DNA of 64,000 nucleotides from Nitrospira sp. (GTDB lineage Bacteria > Nitrospirota > Nitrospiria > Nitrospirales > Nitrospiraceae): the NCBI GenBank assembly GCA_024760525.1, contig CP060499.1, positions 2,542,001 to 2,606,000 on the forward strand, given 5' to 3'. Shown one piece after another: positions 33,090-42,634 of this stretch. The first letter of the stretch is position 1. The number at the start of each line of letters is the position of its first letter. The translations under genes were made by a program, and so were the position numbers. The notes under the pieces were generated by a model, which saw only the letters and a list, made by a program, of their open reading frames with translations, was not told where the DNA came from and did not search any database.

Positions 33090-35186
33090 CTAAGATGGTT
33101 GCGCCAATTCCAAGTCGATCCGAACCGTATCGAGTGATTGCAAGCGAACGAAGGCATCGACTTCGTTCAGTCCCATGACGGGAACTGAATGAAGAAGGCG
33201 ATCGCTGTGTCGCCGGAGATGGCGGCGCACGGCCTGCGAACAGAGAACGATCGGCTGCTGTCCCCGCGCTGCGACCCGCTCGGCGGCCTGCTTCAGGTTG
33301 CTCAAGAGCTTATGCGACAGTGCGGGATCAAGGTTCAAACTGGCGCCGGGCGGCAAGGCCGCCACTTGTTCCGCCAATGAACGATCGAGCCGGGGATCCA
33401 AGGTAATCACGAGCAAACTGCCGTCGGGCGCCTGATACTGCTTGGTGATGGTCCGGGCTAATGCTTGCCGGGCATACTCCGTGAGCACGTCGGCATCCTT
33501 GGTGCTTGTCGCCTGGTCGGAAATCGCTTCAAGGATCGACCGCAAATCTCGTATCGGAATGCCTTCCTTGAGCAGATTGCCGAGAACCCGCACGACCGTT
33601 CCAAGCGGCACCAGCGTCGGGATAAGCTCCTCCACCAGCTTGGGATGCGATTTTCCAACTTCGTCCAATAGCGCTTGCACCTCCTGCCGACCCAACAGTT
33701 CATGGCCGTGACGCTTAATCAACTCGGAGAGATGCGTGGCGATGGCGGAACTCGCATCGACTACGGTATATCCCGCAATCTGAGCTTGTTCGCGGGTATC
33801 CTCGGTGATCCAAAGCGCGGGCAACCCGAACGCCGGCTCTTTGGTCGTAATTCCTTTCACTAATCCTCGTTGGCCGGTCCCAGGGTCGATCGCCAGCAGA
33901 TGGCCGGGCAATACCTCCGCCTTCGCAACCTCCACTCCTTTAAGAATGATGGCGTACTCGTTCGGGCGCAGCTGGAGATTGTCGCGGATATGGATCGGAG
34001 GCACCACGAAACCCATCGCTTCCGCAAACTGGCGCCGCAAGGCTTTGATCCGATCCAACAGCGCCGTGCCTTGCGTTCCTTCGACGAGTCCTATCAGTCC
34101 GTACCCTACCTGCACCTCCATAAGATCGAGCGGGATCACTCGGGTCACCCCTTCATCCGCCTTCGGTGCGACCGGACTCGGTACCGGAGCCTCTTGAAGC
34201 TGTTCCTGCTTGTGGAGATGGTAGGCCATCCACCCGACAGCGCTGCCCAACACGAGGAACGCCAGATGTGGAAGACCCGGTATCAATCCCAGCACGAGGA
34301 GAATGCCGGCCGCAATGCCCACCGCCTTGGAGGACGTCAGCAGCTGTCGAGTCATCTCACCGCCCAAGTCCGTGTCGGAGGCGGCGCGCGTCACCACGAT
34401 ACCCGCCGCGGTCGAGACAATCAGGGCCGGAATTTGCGCCACCAACCCCTCGCCGACCGTGAGAATGGTATAGGTCTGCGCCGCAAGGGCCGGACTCATG
34501 CCTTGCTGTAGAATACCGATCGCCAATCCACCCAGAATGTTGACCAGTACAATAATGACGGCCGCGATGGCATCTCCCCGGACAAACTTGCTGGCACCGT
34601 CCATGGCTCCATAGAAGTCCGCCTCTTCGGAGATCTCCCGCCGCCGGCGGCGCGCATCTGCTTCATTGATCAGACCGGCGTTCAGGTCGGCATCGATACT
34701 CATCTGTTTTCCGGGCATGGCGTCCAACGTGAAGCGAGCGGCCACCTCGGCCACACGTCCCGCGCCTTTCGTCACCACGACGAAATTGATGATGACAAGA
34801 ATCGTGAACACCACCAGGCCAACCGTATAGTTGCCTCCGACCACAAAGTTCCCGAAGGCGCGGATGACTTCGCCGGCCGCTCCGGCACCCTCGTTGCCAT
34901 GCAGCAGAATGAGACGCGTGGAGGCGATGTTCAGGGACAACCTGAAGAGCGTAATCATCAAGAGCACCGAGGGAAACACCGAGAACTCAATCGGTCGCCG
35001 GACTTGCAGTCCGACCAGCAGAATAATGACCGACAACGTGATGTCGAAGCTCAATAACAAGTCGAGCAGAAACCGCGGCAGCGGCATCAACATGACCATG
35101 ATGATGGCCACGACTCCAACGGACATCAGAACGTCCGGATGCTTGATCAACTGGGTTCGGCCCGCTGGTTCTATTGCAGTCGCCAT
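33090..35186 (-). CDS. flhA: Flagellar export gate protein FlhA
   Basis: 698 residues, standard length. About eight membrane segments lie in the first ~330 residues, with the conserved cytoplasmic FHIPEP-type loop region VAARFTLDAMPGKQMSIDADLNAGLI (in part). The C-terminal cytosolic domain contains IRDNLQLRPNEYAI and the conserved ALARTITKQY. It forms the nonameric export ring that receives chaperone-substrate complexes. It lies 38 bp after flhB. AGGG precedes the ATG. Confidence 0.97.
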   Translation of the reverse strand: MATAIEPAGRTQLIKHPDVLMSVGVVAIIMVMLMPLPRFLLDLLLSFDITLSVIILLVGLQVRRPIEFSVFPSVLLMITLFRLSLNIASTRLILLHGNEGAGAAGEVIRAFGNFVVGGNYTVGLVVFTILVIINFVVVTKGAGRVAEVAARFTLDAMPGKQMSIDADLNAGLINEADARRRRREISEEADFYGAMDGASKFVRGDAIAAVIIVLVNILGGLAIGILQQGMSPALAAQTYTILTVGEGLVAQIPALIVSTAAGIVVTRAASDTDLGGEMTRQLLTSSKAVGIAAGILLVLGLIPGLPHLAFLVLGSAVGWMAYHLHKQEQLQEAPVPSPVAPKADEGVTRVIPLDLMEVQVGYGLIGLVEGTQGTALLDRIKALRRQFAEAMGFVVPPIHIRDNLQLRPNEYAIILKGVEVAKAEVLPGHLLAIDPGTGQRGLVKGITTKEPAFGLPALWITEDTREQAQIAGYTVVDASSAIATHLSELIKRHGHELLGRQEVQALLDEVGKSHPKLVEELIPTLVPLGTVVRVLGNLLKEGIPIRDLRSILEAISDQATSTKDADVLTEYARQALARTITKQYQAPDGSLLVITLDPRLDRSLAEQVAALPPGASLNLDPALSHKLLSNLKQAAERVAARGQQPIVLCSQAVRRHLRRHSDRLLHSVPVMGLNEVDAFVRLQSLDTVRIDLELAQPS

Positions 35187-35224
35187 AATTCCCTAGCAGC
35201 TGGCGGTCTTTTTCAGCATTCTGT

Positions 35225-36301
35225 TCATGGCGTCATGCCCCTGGCGCGATACACAAACGCTAGAATCTCCGCCACGACGCGATACAGATCACTGGGAATC
35301 TCCCTGCCGATATCGACAAGCTTGAAGATCGTTCTCGCGACGAACTTGTTCTCGACGACCGGCACGCCGTGATGGCGCGCCAGCTCTCGGATGCGTTCCG
35401 CGATCAAACCGGCGCCTTTGGCGACGACCACCGGAGCCCCCATCGTGGCGGTATCGTATTTCAGCGCGACGGCCAAATGGGTCGGGTTGGTGATCACCAC
35501 GTCCGCGGTCTTGACGGCCGCCATCATCCGTTTCTTCGTGAGTTCCCGCTGGACGGTCCGCACACGGCTCTTGATGAGCGGATCGCCTTCCGCCGCCTTG
35601 TGCTCTTCCTTGATTTCATCCTTCGACATGCGGAGGCTTCGTTCCCATTCGTAACGCTGATAGAAATAGTCGAACACGGCCAGGACGGCGATCGCTCCGG
35701 AAACGGCTAATCCGACTTTCAAGGACAGTTGTCCGGTCACCTGCAAGACGGACCCCATATCAAACTCGATCAACCCTGGAATCCGTAGAATGTCGTGGCG
35801 GGCGACCCAGAGACCGACGCCCGTGACAATGGCGATCTTGAGGAGTCCCTTGATGAGCTCCATCACGGATCGAAACGAGAACAACCGGGACAGTCCTTTC
35901 AACGGGCTGATCCGGGAGACATCCGGTTGAAGCGCGTCCGCGCGCCACAACAAGCCCGTTTGCAAGAGCGCGGTACCGCTTCCCATCACGAGAATCCCCA
36001 CCACGATCGGAAGACAGAGGGCAAACACCGTCATCCCGGCGTGAATGATGATCGAAGACACCTGTTCGATCGACAGCCCTTCGTAGAACTCCTGGGGAAA
36101 CGAGAGGGTGAGACCTTGACGGGTCATTTCAGTCATTTTCAGCATGCCGACCGGCAACATGGACGCCAAGAGGCCGACGCCTCCCAAGAGAACGGCCGCC
36201 GTCGACACATCGCGACTCATGGCGATCTGTCCTTTGCGGCGCGCATCCTCTTTGCGTTTCGGGGTCGCCGGTTCTGTCTTATTGCTCCGGTCTTCAGCCA
36301 T
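35225..36301 (-). CDS. flhB: Flagellar export switch protein FlhB
   Basis: 358 residues. An N-terminal basic segment (SNKTEPATPKRKEDARRKGQIAMSRD, in part) precedes four membrane segments, then the cytosolic domain with the autocleavage site NPTH in ADVVITNPTHLAVALKYD. Cleavage there switches export from hook to filament substrates. The ATG overlaps the end of fliR by 8 bp. All typical features are present and the length is normal. Confidence 0.96.
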   Translation of the reverse strand: MAEDRSNKTEPATPKRKEDARRKGQIAMSRDVSTAAVLLGGVGLLASMLPVGMLKMTEMTRQGLTLSFPQEFYEGLSIEQVSSIIIHAGMTVFALCLPIVVGILVMGSGTALLQTGLLWRADALQPDVSRISPLKGLSRLFSFRSVMELIKGLLKIAIVTGVGLWVARHDILRIPGLIEFDMGSVLQVTGQLSLKVGLAVSGAIAVLAVFDYFYQRYEWERSLRMSKDEIKEEHKAAEGDPLIKSRVRTVQRELTKKRMMAAVKTADVVITNPTHLAVALKYDTATMGAPVVVAKGAGLIAERIRELARHHGVPVVENKFVARTIFKLVDIGREIPSDLYRVVAEILAFVYRARGMTP

Positions 36302-37082
36302 AACCCAACGCTTTCATCAGCCCGTGTATCGTCAGCTGCAGCCGCTCGATCTCACGAACCAAGAGTTCAACCGTAAACGGCAAGGACAAACCCAGCACGG
36401 CCAGGCCTGCGGCGATGGTGACGGGGAAACTCAGCACAAACACGTTGATCTGAACGACCGCTCGTCCAAGGATCGCCAAAAGAATATTGATCAGGAGAAT
36501 GATGACGAGCACGGGCGCCGCCAATTTCAATCCGACGACGAACATGGATTGAGACAGGCGCAGCACATCGTCTCCCGTTCCGGCCGGAAGTGACGCTCCG
36601 AAGGCCGGAATGGCGTCATAACTGGACAGGATTGTGGCGACCAGGAGCATATGTCCGTTCAGCGAGAGAAAGACGAGTGAGGCCAACAACGTGAAGTATT
36701 GGCCGATGATGGAGGTCTGATGCGCGGTGGCGGGATCGAACAGTTGCACCACGCCGAATCCCATCTGGACGCCGATCAACTCTCCGGCCACTTCAAGCGC
36801 GCTGAAGAACAATCGGACGGCCAGTCCGATCGTCAGCCCGATCACCATTTCGCTCACGAGTCCGGCGGTCATGGCCAGTGGATCGTAGGGTAGAATCGGG
36901 AGCCGCACCATTGGGGCCAACAGCACCCCCAACGCCAGAACAAGGATCACTTTGACTTTCATTGGAACCGCTCGGCCGCTCAAGACCGGTAAGGCAGCCA
37001 CAAGCCCACCGATGCGGGAAATCAGGACCAAGAAGGCTTGGAACTCCGGAAGAAGAATCTGGAAAGTCTGTGTCAGCGCCAT
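36294..37082 (-). CDS. fliR: Flagellar export protein FliR
   Basis: 262 residues, six or so hydrophobic segments, with SRIGGLVAALPVLSGRAVPMKVKVILVLALG (in part) at the N-terminus and GVVQLFDPATAHQTSIIGQYFTLLASLVFL (in part) in the middle, both FliR signatures. It builds the export gate with FliP and FliQ. There is little Shine-Dalgarno upstream, suggesting coupling to fliQ translation, which ends 9 bp before. It overlaps flhB by 8 bp at the far end. Confidence 0.95.
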   Translation of the reverse strand: MALTQTFQILLPEFQAFLVLISRIGGLVAALPVLSGRAVPMKVKVILVLALGVLLAPMVRLPILPYDPLAMTAGLVSEMVIGLTIGLAVRLFFSALEVAGELIGVQMGFGVVQLFDPATAHQTSIIGQYFTLLASLVFLSLNGHMLLVATILSSYDAIPAFGASLPAGTGDDVLRLSQSMFVVGLKLAAPVLVIILLINILLAILGRAVVQINVFVLSFPVTIAAGLAVLGLSLPFTVELLVREIERLQLTIHGLMKALGYG

Positions 37083-37091
37083 CGTTACGTA

Positions 37092-37361
37092 CTAATGCAC
37101 GTAGTTGGGAATATTGATGAGCAGATTCGCCGTGAATGTCGTCATGACGTTCAACATCCACGGCAGAAACAGCAACAGCGCACCGAAGAGAGCCAGTATT
37201 TTGGGGACGAACGTGAGCGTGGCCTCATTCAGCTGGGTCATCGCCTGGAGAACGCTGATCGCCAAGCCGACGAACAGACTGAGCCCCAGAATCGGCGACG
37301 ACACCAGCAGTGTCGTCTCCAACGCTTGTCTGCCCAGTTCGGTCACCAACTCCGGCGTCAT
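37092..37361 (-). CDS. fliQ: Flagellar export protein FliQ
   Basis: 89 residues with two membrane helices and the family pattern LVSSPILGLSLFVGLAISVLQAMTQLNEATLTFVPK (in part). It packs around FliP in the export gate. GGGGAG precedes the ATG. A 98-bp spacer separates it from fliP, without an evident gene or promoter. Confidence 0.96.
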   Translation of the reverse strand: MTPELVTELGRQALETTLLVSSPILGLSLFVGLAISVLQAMTQLNEATLTFVPKILALFGALLLFLPWMLNVMTTFTANLLINIPNYVH

Positions 37362-37459
37362 GTCATTTCTCCCCGTTGCGCGTATTACGTATCGCGCGAC
37401 GCGTCACTGGTTACGCCGTGCGAGATACCCTTCACGAGACACGCACGACACGTGACCTT

Positions 37460-38227
37460 TCACTGAAAGCTACGCACCATCGAACCCACCACCAGATACC
37501 AGCCGTCAGCCAGCACGAATAAGATCAGTTTGAACGGGAGGGAAATCACGACAGGAGGAAGGAGCATCATACCCATCGACATCAGAATACTGGCGACCAC
37601 CATGTCGACGATCAGAAAGGGGATGTAGATTAAGAACCCGATTTGAAACGCAATCCGCAGCTCGCTCAGAATGAACGCCGGGATAATCGCATGGGTGGGA
37701 ACATCATCCACCCGCTCAGGCTTCGGGATGTGACTCAACGTGATGAACAGTTCAAGATCCTTGTCCCTCACCTGGTGAAGCATGAATGTTCGCACCGGCT
37801 CGATACCCCTTTTCCACGCATCCTCATACGAAATCTGTTCGGCGATCAACGGTTGCATGGCATTGCTGTAGACGGCCTGACCCACGGGCGCCATGATAAA
37901 CATCGTCAAGAACAGCGCCAAAGACAGCAACACTTGGTTCGGCGGCACTGTGGGCGTTCCGAGCGCTTGCCGGAGAAACGACAAGACGATGACGATTCTT
38001 GTGAAGGACGTGACCATGATGAAGAGGGCCGGCGCCAGGGACAGGACCGTCAGAAGAATCAAGATCTGGATGACCACCGAAGTTTGTTGGGGGCCGTTCG
38101 CTCCGAAATCAATGCTGACCGAAGGACCGCTCGCTGCCGAGCCCGACGAGGGTATCAGGAGGATCGCCATTGCCCCCACCACGATCGCCCACATCATGAT
38201 TCGGCCGGCGTCGTGACGGTTAGCCAT
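37460..38227 (-). CDS. fliP: Flagellar export protein FliP
   Basis: 255 residues from ATG 38227, which overlaps the fliO stop by 8 bp and has AAAGGA five bases upstream. A cleavable signal peptide (IVVGAMAILLIPSSGSAA) is followed by the conserved ILLTVLSLAPALFIMVTSFTRIVIVLSFLRQALGTP (in part) and four membrane segments in total. FliP is the core of the export gate. All features agree with the family. Confidence 0.96.
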   Translation of the reverse strand: MANRHDAGRIMMWAIVVGAMAILLIPSSGSAASGPSVSIDFGANGPQQTSVVIQILILLTVLSLAPALFIMVTSFTRIVIVLSFLRQALGTPTVPPNQVLLSLALFLTMFIMAPVGQAVYSNAMQPLIAEQISYEDAWKRGIEPVRTFMLHQVRDKDLELFITLSHIPKPERVDDVPTHAIIPAFILSELRIAFQIGFLIYIPFLIVDMVVASILMSMGMMLLPPVVISLPFKLILFVLADGWYLVVGSMVRSFQ

Positions 38228-38621
38228 GGATTCCTTTGTCATGATTAAACGAGCTCAGCGGCAGACGTCGAAGCCATGAGGCCAAGACCGACTGCGGCGC
38301 CGGGCTTTCGGTGGAAGGAGTCTGGATGGGTGCAGCGAGCAATTCACGCAATTGAGCGGAATCGCTGACGCGCCCCAATGGGACCAGGTCGGTTGCCGTC
38401 GTCCCGATGATCAGATATTCACCCGCGACCGACACGAGGCTGACCGTCTTGCGCGGAGCGACATAGCCGCTGGCGAGTACCTGGACAAGCGGTCGGCCGC
38501 CGGTGATTCCCAATCGATGCCCCATCAGTCGCCGGACCGCCAACGCCGCGACCCCCATGAGAGCCAACACCACAGCCAGAGCCGAGACGGTGCGGAACAA
38601 GCTTTCCCACAGATCAATCAC
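38220..38621 (-). CDS. fliO: FliO-like flagellar export accessory protein
   Basis: 133 residues, GTG start with AGAGGA upstream. One N-terminal membrane helix (LFRTVSALAVVLALMGVAALAV) and a cytosolic domain with VLASGYVAPRKTVSLVSVAGEYLIIGTTATDLVPLG (in part) match FliO, which helps FliP assemble. It is placed between fliN and fliP as expected. A conserved position plus the short C-terminal tail make the call good despite low family conservation. Confidence 0.85.
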   Translation of the reverse strand: MIDLWESLFRTVSALAVVLALMGVAALAVRRLMGHRLGITGGRPLVQVLASGYVAPRKTVSLVSVAGEYLIIGTTATDLVPLGRVSDSAQLRELLAAPIQTPSTESPAPQSVLASWLRRLPLSSFNHDKGIHG

Positions 38622-38640
38622 GATCGCTTCCTCTGACCGT

Positions 38641-39009
38641 TCAACGAAGTTGCTGCACGCGTTCCGCCGCGCTGACTACATCCGTCAATCGAATGCCGAA
38701 CTTTTCATTCACGACCACCACTTCGCCGCGAGCGACCAGTTTGTTGTTCACCATCACTTCCATCGGTTCGCCCGCCAATTTGTCCAGTTCGATCACCGAC
38801 CCTTGCGCCAGCTGCAACAGATCGCGAATCGCCATCTTGGTCGATCCGACGTAAACCGAGACGCTCATCGGAATGTCCAGGATGAAATCGATGTTCTTCG
38901 GAGTGCCTCCGGCTTCCGTGCTTTGGACTGACGGAAACGAAGCGGGTTGCGGAGTAGGATTCCCGGTCGTCTGAGGGTCGGTGCGAGTCGCGGATTCTGA
39001 TTCAGCCAT
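38641..39009 (-). CDS. fliN: Flagellar switch protein FliN
   Basis: 122 residues from ATG 39009; the upstream part of the frame overlaps fliM and is not used. A Pro/Thr/Ser-rich N-terminal tail is followed by the SpoA domain: FILDIPMSVSVYVGSTKMAIRDLLQLAQGSVIELDK (in part) and GEVVVVNEKFGIRLTDV. FliN forms the lower C ring and docks FliH, which is of special interest here because FliH carries a receiver domain. It starts 25 bp after fliM. Confidence 0.95.
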   Translation of the reverse strand: MAESESATRTDPQTTGNPTPQPASFPSVQSTEAGGTPKNIDFILDIPMSVSVYVGSTKMAIRDLLQLAQGSVIELDKLAGEPMEVMVNNKLVARGEVVVVNEKFGIRLTDVVSAAERVQQLR

Positions 39010-39034
39010 AGTTGCTCTCTTCGTGCTGTTCTGA

Positions 39035-40009
39035 CTAGCTCGATACTTTGGTGACGCGGCAAGCGTGATTGCCTTTGAAGATCCCCGGACTGCCCTGAAA
39101 TTTGTGATGTCCCTCGACATAACAGTCGAGGAGGTCACCCGGACGCTGGTCAAGCAAGATGACGTCTCCGGGGGTAAAATTCATGACATCTTTCACCGTC
39201 ACGGTCGCCGTTCCCAACCGCACCGCAATAGGGAGGGGACAGTCCTGCAGCCGGTCACGAAATCGCTGATTCCACTCTCCGTTCTGATCGACATGATCCG
39301 AGACGAGGCCGGAATAGAGCTTCTCTTTGATCGGCTCAAGCATGCTGTAGGGATACACGATGTACAGCTCGCGGGCGGTTTCTCCCAGAATGACTTGGAG
39401 GGTCACGACCACCACGATTTCCGAGGCGGTGACCACCATCGCGAACTGCGGGTTGCTTTCGGAGCGGAGGTACTCCACCTTGACCGGCACGACCGCCTGC
39501 CAAGCCTTTTCGAGGTCGACGAGAGCTTGCAGCAACAATCGTTTAATGATACGCAGCTGGACGGACGTAAAATCCCGTCCCTCAGGCTTCACATGAGTCT
39601 GTCCCTTTCCGCCGAAGAAATAATCCACGACGAGATACACCAGAAACGCATCCATCACGAAGAGCGCGTTTCCCCGCAACGGATGCATATGAAACACGTT
39701 CAGCGACGACGGCATCGGAACTTTTTTCAAGAACTCGCCGAACTTGACGACTTGCGTTCCGACCACGGCGAAATCGACGGCCTCTCGAAACATGCTGGTC
39801 CAAATGATCGATTGGCGGCGGATGAACCGGTCGTTGACCATCTCCATGGTCGGCATCCGCCCGCGGATGATCCGCTCCTGATTGAACAGATCGTATCGCG
39901 TCACACCTTTTGCATCTTGTGTATTGTCCTTAGGAGCGGTCTCGACCTCTCCAGAAACGACTCCCTTGAGGAGCGCATCGATTTCGTCCTGTGACAGGAT
40001 CTTTTCCAT
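39035..40009 (-). CDS. fliM: Flagellar motor switch protein FliM
   Basis: 324 residues. The N-terminal MEKILSQDEIDALLKGV is the CheY-P docking peptide; the middle domain contains RMPTMEMVNDRFIRRQSI, and the C-terminal SpoA domain has VMNFTPGDVILLDQ. FliM carries the switch between rotation senses. No che genes are in the window. It lies 9 bp after fliL. The start has only a weak Shine-Dalgarno, suggesting coupling. Confidence 0.97.
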   Translation of the reverse strand: MEKILSQDEIDALLKGVVSGEVETAPKDNTQDAKGVTRYDLFNQERIIRGRMPTMEMVNDRFIRRQSIIWTSMFREAVDFAVVGTQVVKFGEFLKKVPMPSSLNVFHMHPLRGNALFVMDAFLVYLVVDYFFGGKGQTHVKPEGRDFTSVQLRIIKRLLLQALVDLEKAWQAVVPVKVEYLRSESNPQFAMVVTASEIVVVVTLQVILGETARELYIVYPYSMLEPIKEKLYSGLVSDHVDQNGEWNQRFRDRLQDCPLPIAVRLGTATVTVKDVMNFTPGDVILLDQRPGDLLDCYVEGHHKFQGSPGIFKGNHACRVTKVSS

Positions 40010-40018
40010 AACACCAGT

Positions 40019-40570
40019 CTATTGAACGACGAATTCAGTGAAATAGGCGGAGCGGACGCCGGGCTTTCTCAGGACCGCGCTGATGCGTTGGGTAATTTCA
40101 TCACGCAGTTGTAGCTTCCCTTGAGTCGTTCTCACCGCATTGACATCCTTGCTGCTCAGCAGGACGAGCACCGCGTCCCGTATTTGGGGAACACGCGCCG
40201 ACAGCTCGCTGGAGACGGCTTCGCTCTCCACCTCGAGCTTGATGGTGATCTTCAGGTAACGAACGTCCGGTGTATCCGCGAGGTTGACGATGAAGGGTTC
40301 CAAGTCGAACATGGCTCCCGGCACCGCAGCCTGGCCTTGCTTTCCGCTGACCTCGCTCGTCGGTTCCGGCTTGGCCTCCGCTTCAGCTTTATGCTCTTCC
40401 GCGCTTTCCGAACCCTTATTCGATCCTCCCAGGAATTTGATGACCACAAATGCCCCACCCACGCCGAACAGTAAGGCAACGACCGACACAATAATCAGAA
40501 GTTTGACCGGGAACGCCGAAGCGGGGGGCGCTACCGGAGCTTTTTCGTCTGCCGCTGCTGCATCTGCCAT
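40019..40570 (-). CDS. fliL: Flagellar basal body-associated protein FliL
   Basis: 183 residues, with a short cytosolic part, one membrane helix (VKLLIIVSVVALLFGVGGAFVVI, in part), a charged Glu/Lys linker, and a C-terminal stomatin-like domain with MFDLEPFIVNLADTPDVRYLKITIKLEVE (in part). FliL surrounds the stator units and raises torque. First gene of the fliL-fliA unit; the sigma-54 promoter gives a 29-nt leader holding GAGGAGGAG. Confidence 0.94.
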   Translation of the reverse strand: MADAAAADEKAPVAPPASAFPVKLLIIVSVVALLFGVGGAFVVIKFLGGSNKGSESAEEHKAEAEAKPEPTSEVSGKQGQAAVPGAMFDLEPFIVNLADTPDVRYLKITIKLEVESEAVSSELSARVPQIRDAVLVLLSSKDVNAVRTTQGKLQLRDEITQRISAVLRKPGVRSAYFTEFVVQ

Positions 40571-40609
40571 GGCTCCTCCTCGAGTGACTCGTTGGCCAGG
40601 CTGGGAGAC

Positions 40610-40625
40610 TGCAATGCATATGCCA
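40610..40625 (-). promoter_or_regulatory. Sigma-54 promoter of fliLMNOPQR-flhBAFG-fliA
   Basis: Minus strand TGGCATA-TGCA-TTGCA, a perfect -24/-12 consensus. Predicted start near 40599, 29 nt before the fliL ATG. Confidence 0.8.
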
Positions 40626-40804
40626 CCACAGGCTGGTCCCAGCGGCTATCGACCATCGCGAATCAACACACTTTTCGCATAATTCACTGGGGCGCCTGCT
40701 GCGTGGTGGTCGGAGGATGGGCTCGCTGTCAGCCAACCACTTGACAGCGTCAATAAGCTGACGGAAATGGCGACGGATACCGGACGCGGAGAAGAGAGGG
40801 GGGA

Positions 40805-40840
40805 GTTGGGCCGAGAGTATGACTTCACTCCCCGCCCAAC
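40805..40840 (-). terminator. Hairpin after flgE, possible terminator
   Basis: GTTGGGC (40805-40811) pairs with GCCCAAC (40834-40840), 16 bp beyond the flgE stop on the minus strand. No T run follows, so intrinsic termination is doubtful. Confidence 0.3.
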
Positions 40841-40855
40841 CCCAAGGCAATGGGT

Positions 40856-42592
40856 CTACCGTTTCAGATTGACCAACTCCTGAAGGATTTCGTCGGATGT
40901 GGTGATCACCCGAGAGTTCGCCTGGAAACCGCGCTGCGCGGCGATCATATCGATAAAGCTTTCGCCGAGATCGACATTCGACAACTCCAGTGAGTTGGAC
41001 AGGACCCGCCCAAGGCCTGCGCTGTCCGGCGTGCCCGTGACCGGCTGGCCGGAGTTACCGGATTGTGCAAAAGTGTTCTTCCCGGTCCGCGTGAGTCCAA
41101 TGGGATCCGGGAAACGCGCCAGCACGACCTGCGCCAGTGCCCGCAGTTGCCCGTTGGAGAAGCGGCCATTGATGATCCCGTTCGCATCCACCGAAAAGGC
41201 TTGGAGCGAGCCGGCGGCAAAACCATCCTGTGTCTGCTGCACGAGCGCCGACGTCGACCCGAATTGCGTGGTCCCGTCGAGGCCGCTCCCGCCGTCGGTC
41301 GTCACGCTGGAGCCGAAATTCAGCGCGATCAACTGGTCCGGCGTGGCCCCGACAAAGTCGATCTGTAGCTCTCCCGGAACCGTGCCCGACGTACCGGTCG
41401 CCGTGCCGTCGTCGTAGCGAATCACCGTACTTTCTCGATCCAGCGTCCCGTCTGTCCCGAACGTCAAGGTACCGGATCCGATTCGAACAATACCCAGACT
41501 GGCGTCGATGTTGCTGGGATCATAGTTCGCCGTGACAACATCGTTGACACCCGTCACAGTATTGTAGTTCCAACTGTTGGCGCCGATCTTCGTGAAGTAG
41601 GTCGTCAGCAGATGGCTGTTGCCGAGCGAATCGAAGACCGTCATCGACGTGGAAAAGTTCGAGGTGGACGGCGGGTCCGATAGCTGGAAATCCGTGCCGG
41701 TCGTCGAAGTGGGTGCCAGCATATTGAGGTTGGCCGCCAGCGTATCGCCGCCGTTTGCCGCGACTACCACCGTTCCGGTTCCGGTGGTGGAATTATTCGT
41801 CGTGCCGGTCATGCCCGAGGCGAACGTGAAGATATTCGCCGCGTTGACCGACGCCGTGAACCCCGCGTAGGCGCCAGCCTTAAAGGGATCGGCGGGGACC
41901 AGCGCGCGCACGGCATTTTGAATCGCAGTGGCCAGCGCCGAACCGGTCAACCCGTTCGCCACCGTAATCGTCTGAGCGCCGTCACCGTTCAGGTCGATCG
42001 TAAAAGAATTGTTACCACCGGCGGTCGTGGTCGTCGACGCCGCTGAAGCCACGATATTGCCGAACACACCGCTCGGCGAGGTCGATGAGTTCAAGTTGGC
42101 TGCAACCAAAGCCGTGGTCGTGGCTCGCGGCGATGCAGTGGTCGACGGTAGGGCGATATCGCCGATCGTCCCGGTAATGGTGCCCGTGGTATCGGCGAGG
42201 AATCCCTGCAGCTTGAATCCCGTAGGATCCACAACATTGTTGTTCTTATCGAGGCGGAACAGACCGGCACGAGAATAAAAGGTGCCGCCCTGCGCATCTT
42301 CAACGATGAAAAACCCGTTGCCGTCGATCGCAAGATCTAAGACGTTCGATGACGTCGCCAGCGATCCTTGAGAGAAGTTCCCCTGAACAGATGTGAGTGC
42401 CACGCCGATGCCGGTCTGAATCGCGCCGGCCCCGCCTGAAATCGACGAACTGATCAAATCGGCGAACGTCGCTTTGCTCCCTTTGAAACCGACCGTACTG
42501 AGGTTGGCGATGTTGTTGCCGATGACGGAGAGCGCTGTGCCGTTCGCATTGAGCCCGCTGACTCCGGCAAACAATGACGACAGAATTCCCAT
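40856..42592 (-). CDS. flgE: Flagellar hook protein FlgE
   Basis: 578 residues, longer than the ~400 of E. coli. N-terminal FAGVSGLNANGTALSVIGNNIANLSTVGFKG (in part) and C-terminal NVDLGESFIDMIAAQRGFQANSRVITTSDEILQ (in part) are the hook terminal helices. The central ~250 residues are Thr/Gly/Asn-rich surface domains that include an IN-like stretch comparable to those in FlgK and FlgL. It is last in the fliK-flgD-flgE unit. AAGGAGG precedes the ATG. Confidence 0.96.
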   Translation of the reverse strand: MGILSSLFAGVSGLNANGTALSVIGNNIANLSTVGFKGSKATFADLISSSISGGAGAIQTGIGVALTSVQGNFSQGSLATSSNVLDLAIDGNGFFIVEDAQGGTFYSRAGLFRLDKNNNVVDPTGFKLQGFLADTTGTITGTIGDIALPSTTASPRATTTALVAANLNSSTSPSGVFGNIVASAASTTTTAGGNNSFTIDLNGDGAQTITVANGLTGSALATAIQNAVRALVPADPFKAGAYAGFTASVNAANIFTFASGMTGTTNNSTTGTGTVVVAANGGDTLAANLNMLAPTSTTGTDFQLSDPPSTSNFSTSMTVFDSLGNSHLLTTYFTKIGANSWNYNTVTGVNDVVTANYDPSNIDASLGIVRIGSGTLTFGTDGTLDRESTVIRYDDGTATGTSGTVPGELQIDFVGATPDQLIALNFGSSVTTDGGSGLDGTTQFGSTSALVQQTQDGFAAGSLQAFSVDANGIINGRFSNGQLRALAQVVLARFPDPIGLTRTGKNTFAQSGNSGQPVTGTPDSAGLGRVLSNSLELSNVDLGESFIDMIAAQRGFQANSRVITTSDEILQELVNLKR

Positions 42593-42634
42593 GGGTGCAT
42601 GCCTCCTTCTTCAGCCTGTTCGGACAGTTTCCTG